The translations under genes and the position numbers were made by a program. Below the pieces are notes generated by a model that was not told the origin of the DNA, did no database searches, and saw only the letters and a list, made by a program, of their open reading frames with translations. This document shows, in pieces, positions 1 through 7,949 of a stretch of 33,299 bases of DNA; position 1 is the first letter of the stretch, and each line of letters opens with the position of its first letter. Source of the stretch: Chromatiales bacterium (lineage in GTDB: Bacteria > Pseudomonadota > Gammaproteobacteria > SZUA-140); assembly GCA_011053135.1 (NCBI GenBank), contig DRLG01000085.1, positions 1 through 33,299 on the forward strand. Reading direction: 5' to 3'.

Positions 1-288
1 GGCGCAGAACTGGTGCATGATGATGATGAGCTGATGCTGATCACCAACGGCGGCACGCTGGTGCGTACGCGTGTCAATGAGGTTTCGATACAGGGGCGTA
101 ACACACAGGGTGTGCGTCTGATCCGCCTGAGTGGTGATGAGCGCCTGGTCGGGCTTGACCGGATCGCAAACCTTGTGACGGATGATGCCGATGCCGATGC
201 CGATGCCGATGCCGATGCCGATGCCGATGCCGATGCCGATAGCAGTGCAGCAGATGATGCCGCTGAACCAGCCAGAGAAGATGAATAG
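1..288 (+). CDS. gyrA: DNA gyrase subunit A, C-terminal end (partial)
   Basis: This is the 3' end of gyrA, entering from the left edge. The frame is open from base 1 and stops at 286–288. The visible residues ([15 protein letters not shown], then [12 protein letters not shown] and a VGLDRI-like stretch) match the last blade of the GyrA C-terminal beta-pinwheel, the DNA-wrapping domain of the type II topoisomerase that introduces negative supercoils. GyrA proteins normally end in an acidic tail. Here the tail is a monotonous Ala-Asp repeat encoded by nine tandem GCCGAT hexamers, followed by a short Ser/Ala/Asp/Glu end. A GTG at base 13 opens a 91-codon frame but is internal to gyrA, not a start. 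serC begins 44 bases downstream. Identity rests on the pinwheel motif; most of the gene is outside the window. Confidence 0.93.
   Translation, partial: GAELVHDDDELMLITNGGTLVRTRVNEVSIQGRNTQGVRLIRLSGDERLVGLDRIANLVTDDADADADADADADADADADSSAADDAAEPAREDE
187..240 (+). repeat. (GCCGAT)9 hexanucleotide tandem repeat inside the gyrA tail
   Basis: Nine perfect in-frame copies of GCCGAT, preceded by GAT GAT, encode the Ala-Asp tail of GyrA. Because the unit is six bases, slippage would change the tail by two residues per unit without breaking the frame. Confidence 0.95.
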
Positions 289-332
289 CGCTGTTGATTT
301 TACTGTAAGAGAAGATCTGAAAGGAAACGTTG

Positions 333-1415
333 ATGTCACCGATTTATAATTTTAGTGCCGGCCCCGCCTGCCTGCCCGAGGCGGTTCTGAAACAGGCACA
401 GCAAGAGCTGCTCGACTGGCAGGGCGCTGGAATGTCTGTGATGGAGATGAGCCATCGCGGTAAAGAGTTTATGTCGATTGCGGCGCAGGCAGAGGCCGAT
501 CTGCGTGAGCTGATGGCGATACCAGAGAATTATAAAGTGCTCTTTCTGCAGGGCGGTGCCAGTGCGCAGTTTGCTAACGTGCCACTTAATCTGCTGCGCG
601 GCAAAAAGAGCGCGGACTATATCTACAGCGGGCAGTGGTCGAAAAAGGCGATTGCTGAGGCGAAACGCTTCTGCGATGTCAATGTGGCGGCGAGTGCCGA
701 GGCGAGTAATTTTAGTGTGCTGCCGGCGCAGTCAGAATGGAGGCTCAATAGCGATGCGGCCTATCTGCATTACACCCCGAATGAGACGATTGGTGGGTTG
801 GAGTTTCACTGGATACCGGAGGTGGGCGACGTACCGCTGGTGGCAGATATGTCATCGACCATCCTGTCGCGTCCGATCGATGTCTCAAAGTTTGGTGTGA
901 TCTACGCCGGAGCGCAGAAAAACATCGGGCCGGCCGGCCTGACCGTGGTGATTGTACGTGAGGATCTGCTCGGTGAGACAGTACCGGGTATGCCGACGAT
1001 GTGTGATTACAAAACAATGGCGGACAACGACTCAATGTACAACACACCACCGACCTACGGCTGGTACCTGGCGGGGCTGGTCTTTGCGTGGCTGAAGAAA
1101 AACGGTGGGCTTGCTGCGATGGCCGAGATCAATGAGCGTAAAGCAGGCAAACTTTACGATGCGATTGATCGCTCCGATTTTTATGCCAACCCGATCGACC
1201 CGAGCTGCCGTTCGTGGATGAACGTGCCGTTTACGCTCGCGGATGCAGCACTTGATGACGCTTTTCTGAGTGGCGCGAAAGAGGCTGGACTCATGACGCT
1301 GAAGGGGCACCGTTCAGTGGGTGGCATGCGTGCCAGTATCTACAACGCGATGCCAGAGGCGGGTGTCGATGCGTTGATCAGCTTTATGGCTGATTTTGAA
1401 AAACGTAACGGATAG
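333..1415 (+). CDS. serC: Phosphoserine aminotransferase SerC
   Basis: SerC is a PLP-dependent class V aminotransferase that converts 3-phosphohydroxypyruvate and glutamate to phosphoserine; it also serves pyridoxal phosphate synthesis. The protein is 360 aa, close to the 362 aa of E. coli SerC. It begins [15 protein letters not shown], the usual SerC N-terminus, and carries the PLP-binding lysine at about K196 in [12 protein letters not shown] chose the ATG at 333 because an AAGGAAA ribosome-binding site lies at 321–327; a TTG at 330 would add one residue. The next gene, serA, starts 9 bases after the stop, so the two consecutive serine-pathway steps are probably cotranscribed. Confidence 0.97.
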   Translation: MSPIYNFSAGPACLPEAVLKQAQQELLDWQGAGMSVMEMSHRGKEFMSIAAQAEADLRELMAIPENYKVLFLQGGASAQFANVPLNLLRGKKSADYIYSGQWSKKAIAEAKRFCDVNVAASAEASNFSVLPAQSEWRLNSDAAYLHYTPNETIGGLEFHWIPEVGDVPLVADMSSTILSRPIDVSKFGVIYAGAQKNIGPAGLTVVIVREDLLGETVPGMPTMCDYKTMADNDSMYNTPPTYGWYLAGLVFAWLKKNGGLAAMAEINERKAGKLYDAIDRSDFYANPIDPSCRSWMNVPFTLADAALDDAFLSGAKEAGLMTLKGHRSVGGMRASIYNAMPEAGVDALISFMADFEKRNG

Positions 1416-1424
1416 GGCGCCGTC

Positions 1425-2597
1425 ATGTATAAAGTCCAGACGCTGAACAACATCTCTGACCTCGGCCTGAAACGGTTACCGCTGGGGCAATATACGGTGG
1501 ACGATGAGGTCGCGGAGCCCGATGCCATTCTGGTGCGTTCCACCAAAATGCACGATATGGCGCTTGCCGATTCGCTCAAGGCGATTGGCCGCGCGGGTGC
1601 GGGTGTTAATAACATTCCCGTTGATGCGATGACAAAACGCGGTGTGGCGGTGTTTAACTCGCCAGGTGCCAACGCCAACGCGGTGAAAGAGCTGGTACTC
1701 GCCGGGATGTTGCTGGCGAGCCGTAACATCTGCCAGGCGTGGGACTATGCACGCAACCTGGAAGGTGATGACGCGAGCATTCACAAGCAGGTAGAAGCGG
1801 GTAAAAAAAATTATGTTGGGGTTGAGCTGCCGGGGCGCACACTGGGGGTGGTCGGGCTGGGGGCGATCGGTGTACAGGTGACCAATGCCGCGCTTAAACT
1901 GGGGATGAATGTGGTGGGGTATGACCCCTGCATTACGGTACGCAGTGCGTGGCGACTGTCGGCCGAGGCGACGCAGGCGCACAGCATCGAAGAGCTGCTG
2001 TCGCAGGTAGACTATGTCTCTTTTCATGTCCCTCTGATTGAGGCGACCACGCAGATGATCAATGCCGAACGGATCAAACTGATGAAAGACGGCGCAGTGG
2101 TGCTGAACTTTTCGCGCGACGGGATCGTCGATGATGCCGCGGTATGTGATGCGATTGAAGCGGGTAAGCTCTACGCTTATGTCTGTGACTACGCCAGCAA
2201 CACCCTGAAACGCCATGAGCGTGTGATTACGTTGCCACATATCGGCGCTTCAACCGTTGAGGCGGAGGATAACTGCGCAGTGATGGTGGTTGACCAGATT
2301 CGTGACTATCTGGAGAATGGCAACATTGTCAATTCGGTTAACTTCCCTGAGGTGGTGATGCCGCGCAGTGGCAGTCCGACGGACTCACGTATCGCAATCG
2401 TTAACTCAAACGTGCCGAATATGGTCGGGCAGATCTCAACCGCGATGGCCGATGCCAACCTTAATATTATCGATCTGCTGAACAAATCGCGTGGCGATGT
2501 TGCTTACACGCTGGCGGATGTCGAAGGCGACATCCCTGCGGATGTGGTGGAGAAAATCAGAGCGATTGATGGTGTGGTGTGTGTCCGGACGCTATAG
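1425..2597 (+). CDS. serA: D-3-phosphoglycerate dehydrogenase SerA (short, ACT-containing form)
   Basis: SerA performs the NAD-dependent oxidation of 3-phosphoglycerate to 3-phosphohydroxypyruvate, the first committed step of serine synthesis and the one before SerC. The protein is 390 aa. It has the D-2-hydroxyacid dehydrogenase fold with the Rossmann motif GLGAIG at 144–149, a catalytic arginine at about R231 (NFSRDGIVDD), a glutamate at about E265 and a histidine at about H272 (LPHIGAST). A C-terminal ACT domain covers roughly 318–390; in this family it usually mediates serine feedback control. There is no intervening ASB domain as in the long actinobacterial form. The ATG lies 9 bases after serC and 24 bases separate its stop from pheA. 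Confidence 0.95.
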   Translation: MYKVQTLNNISDLGLKRLPLGQYTVDDEVAEPDAILVRSTKMHDMALADSLKAIGRAGAGVNNIPVDAMTKRGVAVFNSPGANANAVKELVLAGMLLASRNICQAWDYARNLEGDDASIHKQVEAGKKNYVGVELPGRTLGVVGLGAIGVQVTNAALKLGMNVVGYDPCITVRSAWRLSAEATQAHSIEELLSQVDYVSFHVPLIEATTQMINAERIKLMKDGAVVLNFSRDGIVDDAAVCDAIEAGKLYAYVCDYASNTLKRHERVITLPHIGASTVEAEDNCAVMVVDQIRDYLENGNIVNSVNFPEVVMPRSGSPTDSRIAIVNSNVPNMVGQISTAMADANLNIIDLLNKSRGDVAYTLADVEGDIPADVVEKIRAIDGVVCVRTL

Positions 2598-2621
2598 ATT
2601 TTTTGCTTTGGGTCAATTGAG

Positions 2622-3704
2622 ATGAGCGATACAGATGGTCTGCAGGCGGTGCGTGCGCGCATTGATGAGATCGACGAAAAAATTCAGGCGCTGATTTCCG
2701 AGCGGGCCAGATGTGCCGAGGAGGTGGCGCGCCACAAGGGCGACGGCCCCGATGTCGTCTACTACCGCCCGGAGCGTGAAGCGCAGGTGCTGCGCACCGT
2801 GATGGCGCGCAATAAAGGGCCGCTCGATGATGAGACGATGGCGCGCCTTTTTCGTGAGATTATGTCGTCATGTCTGGCGCTGCAGTATCCGATGAAAATT
2901 GCGTTTCTGGGGCCAGCCGGCACCTTCACCCAGGCGGCCGCAACCAAACATTTTGGCAGTGCTGTGACGACGGTGCCGATGGCGGCGATTGATGATATTT
3001 TCCGCGAGGTTGAAGCGGGTCGCGCAAACTACGGTGTCGTGCCGGTAGAAAATTCAACTGAGGGGGTGGTGAACCACACCCTTGATATGTTTATGAACTC
3101 ACCACTGAAGATCTGTGGTGAAGTCGAGCTGCGTATTCACCATAACTTGATGAGCAAGTCGAAAACGCTGGCGTCGATAAATAAACTATACGTGCATCAC
3201 CAGGCGCATGCGCAGTGCCGCGGCTGGCTGGATGCCAATCTGCCTGGGGTCGCGTACGTGGTGGTCAGCAGCAACGCAGAGGCGGCAAGGTGTGCGGCTG
3301 AAACGGAAGGGGCGGCCGCGATTGCCGGTGAGATGGCCGCTGAGATCTACCAGCTCGAGATCGTGGCGAGTAATATTGAAGATGAGCCAGACAACACCAC
3401 CCGCTTTTTAGTGATCGGCAACCATCTGGCGCAACCGAGTGGTCATGATAAAACATCACTACTGGTCTCGACCGCCAACAACCCGGGGGCACTGCACAAA
3501 CTATTAAAAGTGTTTGCAGATAATGATATTTCGATGACACGTATCGAGTCGCGCCCGTCGCGGCGTGGCATGTGGGACTATGTCTTTTTTATCGATATCG
3601 AAGGGCATGAACAGGACCCCGCAGTAGCGAAATCGCTACAGACACTGCAACAGACGGCCTATATGGTCAAGGTGCTTGGCGCCTATCCCGATGCGGTGCT
3701 GTAA
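2622..3704 (+). CDS. pheA: Bifunctional chorismate mutase/prephenate dehydratase (P-protein)
   Basis: PheA converts chorismate to prephenate and then to phenylpyruvate in phenylalanine synthesis. The 360-aa protein has the P-protein layout. An AroQ-type helical chorismate mutase covers about residues 1–90 (LQAVRARIDEIDEKI at the start, RPEREAQVL later). A prephenate dehydratase domain begins near 91 (MKIAFLGPAGTFTQAA) and contains the TRF catalytic motif (NTTRFLVIG). A C-terminal ACT domain from about 283 carries the ESRPSRR phenylalanine-binding signature, so feedback inhibition by phenylalanine is likely. The ATG at 2622 has only a weak ribosome-binding site. In Pseudomonas-type loci hisC often follows pheA; here a DAHP synthase follows instead. 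Confidence 0.96.
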   Translation: MSDTDGLQAVRARIDEIDEKIQALISERARCAEEVARHKGDGPDVVYYRPEREAQVLRTVMARNKGPLDDETMARLFREIMSSCLALQYPMKIAFLGPAGTFTQAAATKHFGSAVTTVPMAAIDDIFREVEAGRANYGVVPVENSTEGVVNHTLDMFMNSPLKICGEVELRIHHNLMSKSKTLASINKLYVHHQAHAQCRGWLDANLPGVAYVVVSSNAEAARCAAETEGAAAIAGEMAAEIYQLEIVASNIEDEPDNTTRFLVIGNHLAQPSGHDKTSLLVSTANNPGALHKLLKVFADNDISMTRIESRPSRRGMWDYVFFIDIEGHEQDPAVAKSLQTLQQTAYMVKVLGAYPDAVL

Positions 3705-3775
3705 CGCACAGGCGCGATCCACTATCATCTTTTGCATTAACCATTTAACAATATTTTAGAACCAGGAAAAGTAAC

Positions 3776-4792
3776 ATGATTATTATCATGAGTAACAAGG
3801 CTGCTGATGAGCAGGTAAACGCAGTGGAAGAGAAGCTGGCCCAGATGGGGCTTAGCTCGAATGTGTCGCGCGGTATTCAGCGTATTGTCATCGGTGCGAT
3901 TGGTGATGAGCAGGCGGTGGATCAGGAGGCGCTTGAGGCGCTGCGTGGCGTTGATAAAGTGGTGCGGGTGATGAAGCCCTATAAGATTGTGGCGCGTGAA
4001 TCACATGAAAAGAGTACCGTGATTGATGTTGCCGGTGTGCCGATCGGTGGCGCTACTGTGCAGGTGATCGGTGGCCCGTGTTCGGTTGAGACCGCGGCAC
4101 AGATGGCCGCCTCTGCCGAAGGGGTGGCAGCGGCAGGTTGTCGTTTGATGCGCGGTGGTGCGTTTAAGCCTCGCACCAGTCCCTACTCCTTTCAGGGGGT
4201 CGGCGTGGACGGTTTGACGATGTTTCGCGAAGCGGCAAACCAGCACAATCTACCTATCGTGACTGAGCTGATGGATGTGCGCATGCTCGACACCTTCCTT
4301 GAACACAACGTTGATGTGATCCAGATCGGTACCCGTAATATGCAGAACTTTGATCTGCTGAAAGAGGTGGGGCGAACACAGGTGCCGGTGATTTTGAAGC
4401 GTGGTATGTGCGCGACTATCTCTGAGTGGCTGATGTCTGCGGAGTATATCGCCGCGGGCGGTAACCACAACATCATCTTCTGTGAGCGCGGCGTGCGTTC
4501 ATTCGAAACCGCATACCGCAATATGCTCGATGTGACTGCGATTCCAGTCTTAAAGCGTGAAACGCATCTGCCGGTGATTGTCGATCCAAGCCATGCCGGC
4601 GGTAAGGCGTGGATGGTGCCGGAACTGTCACGCGCAGCGGTCGCAGCTGGTGCAGATGGACTGCTGGTTGAGATGCATCCCTGCCCGCAGGATGCGTGGT
4701 GTGATGCGGATCAGGCGCTAAGCCCTGTCGAACTATCTGCGTTGATGGTTGAGCTGGGCGGCATCGCACGCGTTATTGGGCGTGACATCTAA
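3776..4792 (+). CDS. aroF: 3-deoxy-7-phosphoheptulonate synthase, type I-beta with N-terminal ACT-like domain
   Basis: DAHP synthase condenses phosphoenolpyruvate and erythrose 4-phosphate, the first step of the shikimate pathway. This 338-aa protein is not the AroG/AroF/AroH type of E. coli. It starts with a roughly 70-residue ferredoxin-like regulatory domain (MIIIM strand, ending near RVMKPYKIV), followed by the catalytic barrel with IGGPCSVE at about 98–105 (metal-ligand cysteine C102), KPRTSP at 131–136, LKRGM, and DPSHAGG. This architecture is known from Thermotoga-like enzymes, where the N-terminal domain senses tyrosine or phenylalanine. The first ATG at 3776 is preferred over the one at 3788 because MIIIM forms the first strand of that domain and a CCAGGA site lies upstream. 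Its position beside pheA and tyrA fits aromatic pathway control. Confidence 0.94.
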   Translation: MIIIMSNKAADEQVNAVEEKLAQMGLSSNVSRGIQRIVIGAIGDEQAVDQEALEALRGVDKVVRVMKPYKIVARESHEKSTVIDVAGVPIGGATVQVIGGPCSVETAAQMAASAEGVAAAGCRLMRGGAFKPRTSPYSFQGVGVDGLTMFREAANQHNLPIVTELMDVRMLDTFLEHNVDVIQIGTRNMQNFDLLKEVGRTQVPVILKRGMCATISEWLMSAEYIAAGGNHNIIFCERGVRSFETAYRNMLDVTAIPVLKRETHLPVIVDPSHAGGKAWMVPELSRAAVAAGADGLLVEMHPCPQDAWCDADQALSPVELSALMVELGGIARVIGRDI

Positions 4793-4807
4793 CCAGGGCC
4801 TAATCCA

Positions 4808-5689
4808 TTGAGCAGACCCAGCCAGCCATTCTCCAGCCAGCGTTTGACAATTATCGGTGTCGGCCTGATTGGTGGCTCGCTGGCGCGCGCGCTGCGTCGC
4901 ACAGGCGAATGTGGTGAGATTGTAGGCTGCGGCCGCGATGAGGCGCATCTACAGAAAGCGCTTGAGCTAGGGGTGATTGATCGCTATGAGCTGGAGGTGG
5001 CGTCGGCCGTTGCGGGTGCCGATGTGGTGGTGCTGGCGGTGCCTTTGCGTGCGATGCTCTCTGTATTAAAGCAGATGGTGCCGGCGCTTTCACCAGCAGT
5101 GGTGATCACCGATGTCGGTAGCGCCAAAGGGTGTGTGGTTGAAGAGGCGCGAGCGGTCCTCGGTAGTCGATTTACCGACTTTGTGCCGGGCCACCCCATT
5201 GCCGGTACGGAAAAAAGCGGTGTTGAGGCGTCGTTTGCCGAGCTGTTTGACCATCGCAGCGTGATTCTAACCCCGGTTGAAGAGACCGACGCAGCGAAGT
5301 GCGCACGCGTCAGTGCGATGTGGCAAGCTGCAGGCGCCAATGTCACGGAGATGGCCGTGTCGCATCACGATGAGGTGTTGGCGGCAACCAGCCACCTGCC
5401 GCATCTGCTGGCATTTTCGCTGGTCAATACACTCGCCAGCCTTGATGAAAGTAGAGATATCTTTGCATACGCTGCGGGTGGGTTTCGCGATTTTACCCGT
5501 ATCGCATCGAGTGACCCGCTGATGTGGCGTGACATCTGTATGGAAAATCGTGATGCGGTGCTGGAGGTGTTACAGCATTTCAATAACGACCTCCGGCAGC
5601 TTGAAGAGGCGGTGCGCGATAATGATGGTGACGCAGTAGTGAATGTCTTCACGCGAGCAAAAGAGACGCGCGACCGTTTTTGCGGTTGA
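4808..5689 (+). CDS. tyrA: Prephenate (or arogenate) dehydrogenase TyrA
   Basis: TyrA oxidatively decarboxylates prephenate to 4-hydroxyphenylpyruvate (or arogenate to tyrosine) using NAD(P). The protein is 293 aa. It has an N-terminal Rossmann motif GVGLIGG at 17–23 and the family motif GHPIAGTEKSGVE containing about H129. A SHLPHLLAFSL helix and a GGFRDFTRIA segment follow in the C-terminal helical domain. No chorismate mutase or ACT domain is fused, so this is the monofunctional form. The likely start is TTG at 4808, because there is no in-frame ATG before the Rossmann motif. The sequence does not tell me whether prephenate or arogenate is preferred. It lies between aroF and aroA, a common gammaproteobacterial arrangement. 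Confidence 0.93.
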   Translation: MSRPSQPFSSQRLTIIGVGLIGGSLARALRRTGECGEIVGCGRDEAHLQKALELGVIDRYELEVASAVAGADVVVLAVPLRAMLSVLKQMVPALSPAVVITDVGSAKGCVVEEARAVLGSRFTDFVPGHPIAGTEKSGVEASFAELFDHRSVILTPVEETDAAKCARVSAMWQAAGANVTEMAVSHHDEVLAATSHLPHLLAFSLVNTLASLDESRDIFAYAAGGFRDFTRIASSDPLMWRDICMENRDAVLEVLQHFNNDLRQLEEAVRDNDGDAVVNVFTRAKETRDRFCG

Positions 5690-5737
5690 GCCGTCGGCTC
5701 CCGTTTAATTTTTAATGACAGTTTGGAAATTGTAGAT

Positions 5738-7060
5738 ATGTCAGGTTCAGACCTAGTATTCAACCTCTCACCGGGGGGGCATCTCAGCGGTGAAATTCGT
5801 GTCGCAGGAGATAAGTCGATTTCACACCGCGCCATTATGCTCGGCTCACTGGCCAATGGCGTGACTGAGATCAGCGGGTTTCTTGAAGGTGACGATAGCC
5901 TCGCGACATTAAACGCCTTTCGTGCGATGGGGGTTCAGATCGACGGCCCGACCAACGGGAATGTCACTATCCATGGTGTCGGGATGCATGGTCTCAAGCC
6001 ACCTGAAGGCGTGCTGGATCTGGGCAACTCAGGTACCTCGATGCGGCTACTTTCCGGGTTGCTGTCGGGGCAGTCGTTTGATGTTGAGATGGTGGGTGAC
6101 CGCTCATTAAACGCGCGCCCGATGAAGCGCATCACTGTGCCGCTGGCGATGATGGGGGCGGTGGTAGAAGGAACCGACGCCGGCACACCACCATTAAAGG
6201 TGAAAGGGGGGCAGCAGCTGAAGGGGATTTTATATAAAATGCCGATGGCCAGTGCGCAGGTCAAATCATCGTTACTGCTGGCGGGGCTCTATGCCGAGGG
6301 GGAGACCTGTGTGATCGAGCCGGCACCGACCCGGGACCACACCGAACGGATGTTGCAGGGGTTCGGTTATGAAGTGCGTGTCAATGGTCACGCCGCCTCG
6401 CTTTCAGGTGGGGGCGAGCTACAGGCGACGCGCATCGATGTCCCTGCCGACATCTCGTCAGCGACCTTCTTTATGGTGGGCGCAGCTATTGCACCCAATT
6501 CAGATGTGCTGTTACAGCATGTCGGCATCAATCCAACCCGTATCGGCGTGATCAATATTCTGCGTCAGATGGGGGGGGCGATCGAAGTGCAGAATGAGCG
6601 AGTGGTTGGTGGCGAGCCGGTGGCCGATATTCGTGTGCGATCAAGCCAGCTACGCGGTATTCAGATCCCGCAGGATCAGGTGCCTCTGGCGATCGATGAA
6701 TTCCCCGCGCTATTTGTCGCAGCCGCCTGCGCCGAGGGTGAGACGGTGTTGACAGGGGCAGAGGAGCTGCGCGTTAAAGAGACCGACCGGATTCAGGTGA
6801 TGGCCGATGGACTGAAGGCGCTGGGGGTGGCGGCGACACCAACAGCGGACGGGATGGTGATCCGCGGTGGAGAGATTAGCGGTGGCTGTGTCGATAGTGG
6901 CGGCGACCACCGCATCGCGATGTCGTTTGCGATGGCGGCGCTGCGCGCCAGTGGTGAGATCAAAATCCTCGACTGTGCCAACGTGAACACCTCCTTTCCA
7001 GGATTTGTAGCGCTTGCCCAGCGTGCCGGACTGTCGATCACCAGCGATCATCAGGGGTGA
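5738..7060 (+). CDS. aroA: 3-phosphoshikimate 1-carboxyvinyltransferase (EPSP synthase)
   Basis: AroA transfers the enolpyruvyl group of PEP to shikimate 3-phosphate, the penultimate step to chorismate. The protein is 440 aa from the ATG at 5738, chosen because GGAAA at 5725–5729 is well spaced; a TTG at 5723 would add five residues. Visible motifs are GDKSISHRA (K26), LGNSGTSMRL at about 95–104, DRSLNARPM, PTRDHTERML, DEFPALF and KETDRI. The GNSGT..RL loop, with Leu where E. coli has Pro101, resembles class II enzymes such as that of Bacillus more than the E. coli class I enzyme. Two G homopolymers (G7 at 5773–5779, G8 at 6571–6578) lie inside the gene, but the frame is intact. Confidence 0.97.
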   Translation: MSGSDLVFNLSPGGHLSGEIRVAGDKSISHRAIMLGSLANGVTEISGFLEGDDSLATLNAFRAMGVQIDGPTNGNVTIHGVGMHGLKPPEGVLDLGNSGTSMRLLSGLLSGQSFDVEMVGDRSLNARPMKRITVPLAMMGAVVEGTDAGTPPLKVKGGQQLKGILYKMPMASAQVKSSLLLAGLYAEGETCVIEPAPTRDHTERMLQGFGYEVRVNGHAASLSGGGELQATRIDVPADISSATFFMVGAAIAPNSDVLLQHVGINPTRIGVINILRQMGGAIEVQNERVVGGEPVADIRVRSSQLRGIQIPQDQVPLAIDEFPALFVAAACAEGETVLTGAEELRVKETDRIQVMADGLKALGVAATPTADGMVIRGGEISGGCVDSGGDHRIAMSFAMAALRASGEIKILDCANVNTSFPGFVALAQRAGLSITSDHQG

Positions 7061-7068
7061 AATGAGCG

Positions 7069-7767
7069 ATGAGTGAGCGGAAAATTGCATCAGAGGTCGC
7101 CCCCGTCATCACCATTGATGGCCCCAGTGGCTCCGGAAAAGGGACCGTGAGCCGCCTTATTGCGAACCACCTTGGGTGGCATTTTCTGGATAGCGGCGCG
7201 CTATATCGCCTGGTGGCGCTGGCGGCATTGAAACGCCAGCTTGAGCTGGATAACGAGTCTGAAATCTCCCTGGTTGCTAGAGAGTTAGCCGTTGAATTTA
7301 AGGTTGATTCTAGCGCGGGTGAGCCGCAGATATTGCTTGAAGGGGAGGTCGTTGGCAGTGAAATCCGCAGCGAGGCGTGCGGCAATGCAGCTTCAAAGGT
7401 GGCGGCGCTGCCCGCTGTGCGAGAGGCGCTGCTGGCGCGTCAGCGTGATTTCAGAGTAATGCCGGGTCTGGTGGCCGATGGGCGGGATATGGGGAGCGTC
7501 GTTTTCCCGGACGCAGCACTTAAGATTTTCCTCGATGCAAGCCCCGAGGAGCGCGCCCAGAGGCGCTATAAACAGTTGAAAGAAAAGGGGATGAGTGCTA
7601 ATCTCTGCGATCTTCTGGAAGAGATCAAAGCGCGAGATGCGAGGGATAGAAATCGCAGCGTAGCGCCGTTGGTACCCGCACCCGGAGCGATATTGATCGA
7701 TTCAACGATGCAAAGTGTCGATGAAGTGGTTGCGGGGATTTTAGAAAAATACGCCAAGCTCGACTGA
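7069..7767 (+). CDS. cmk: Cytidylate kinase
   Basis: Cmk phosphorylates CMP and dCMP to the diphosphates. The 232-aa protein has the P-loop GPSGSGKGT at 18–26. It also has the [13 protein letters not shown] segment and an [10 protein letters not shown] lid-like region, which are typical of the bacterial CMP kinase family (about 227 aa in E. coli). It starts 8 bases after the aroA stop and precedes rpsA, the standard order aroA–cmk–rpsA in gammaproteobacteria. The ribosome-binding site AGGGG at about 7053 is rather distant from the ATG, so translation may depend partly on coupling with aroA. Confidence 0.97.
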   Translation: MSERKIASEVAPVITIDGPSGSGKGTVSRLIANHLGWHFLDSGALYRLVALAALKRQLELDNESEISLVARELAVEFKVDSSAGEPQILLEGEVVGSEIRSEACGNAASKVAALPAVREALLARQRDFRVMPGLVADGRDMGSVVFPDAALKIFLDASPEERAQRRYKQLKEKGMSANLCDLLEEIKARDARDRNRSVAPLVPAPGAILIDSTMQSVDEVVAGILEKYAKLD

Positions 7768-7949
7768 GCGAGGGGTGGATTTGTACAGGATGTTCTTCGA
7801 TTTTGGTGGTATCTATTATTTTTATCGATAACAGAGTCTTGGGGCAGTTTATTAACTAAATAACCGTGCAAGCGGTTTCAACAATCGGGTTCGCTGCATC
7901 ACGCTATTGAGGCTGGATGTGTTTAAGTGGATCAAGGGTTTTTTAAATA
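7768..7949 (+). promoter_or_regulatory. rpsA upstream leader (no clear Shine-Dalgarno)
   Basis: The 182 bases between cmk and rpsA carry no gene. The only purine-rich stretch before the rpsA ATG is AAGGG at about 7934–7938, 11 bases upstream and followed by a T-rich run. This resembles known gammaproteobacterial rpsA leaders, where a structured AU-rich region without a strong Shine-Dalgarno is recognised by S1 itself for autoregulation. Whether that happens here is inference. I see no convincing single promoter; transcription may also come from cmk. Confidence 0.45.

Noticed and set aside
187-240. Tandem repeat considered as a CRISPR-like array
   Set aside because: It is a simple in-frame hexamer with no spacers, inside gyrA.
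1476-2240. 254-codon minus-strand open frame within serA
   Set aside because: It lies wholly antisense to a clear serA gene with intact motifs. Its translation is rich in His/Arg without domain features, as expected from a GC-rich antisense shadow.
5688-5700. Small GAGCC/GGCTC hairpin at the tyrA stop followed by a T-rich stretch
   Set aside because: The stem is only 5 bp and the T run is not adjacent. It is too weak for a terminator within an operon-like run.
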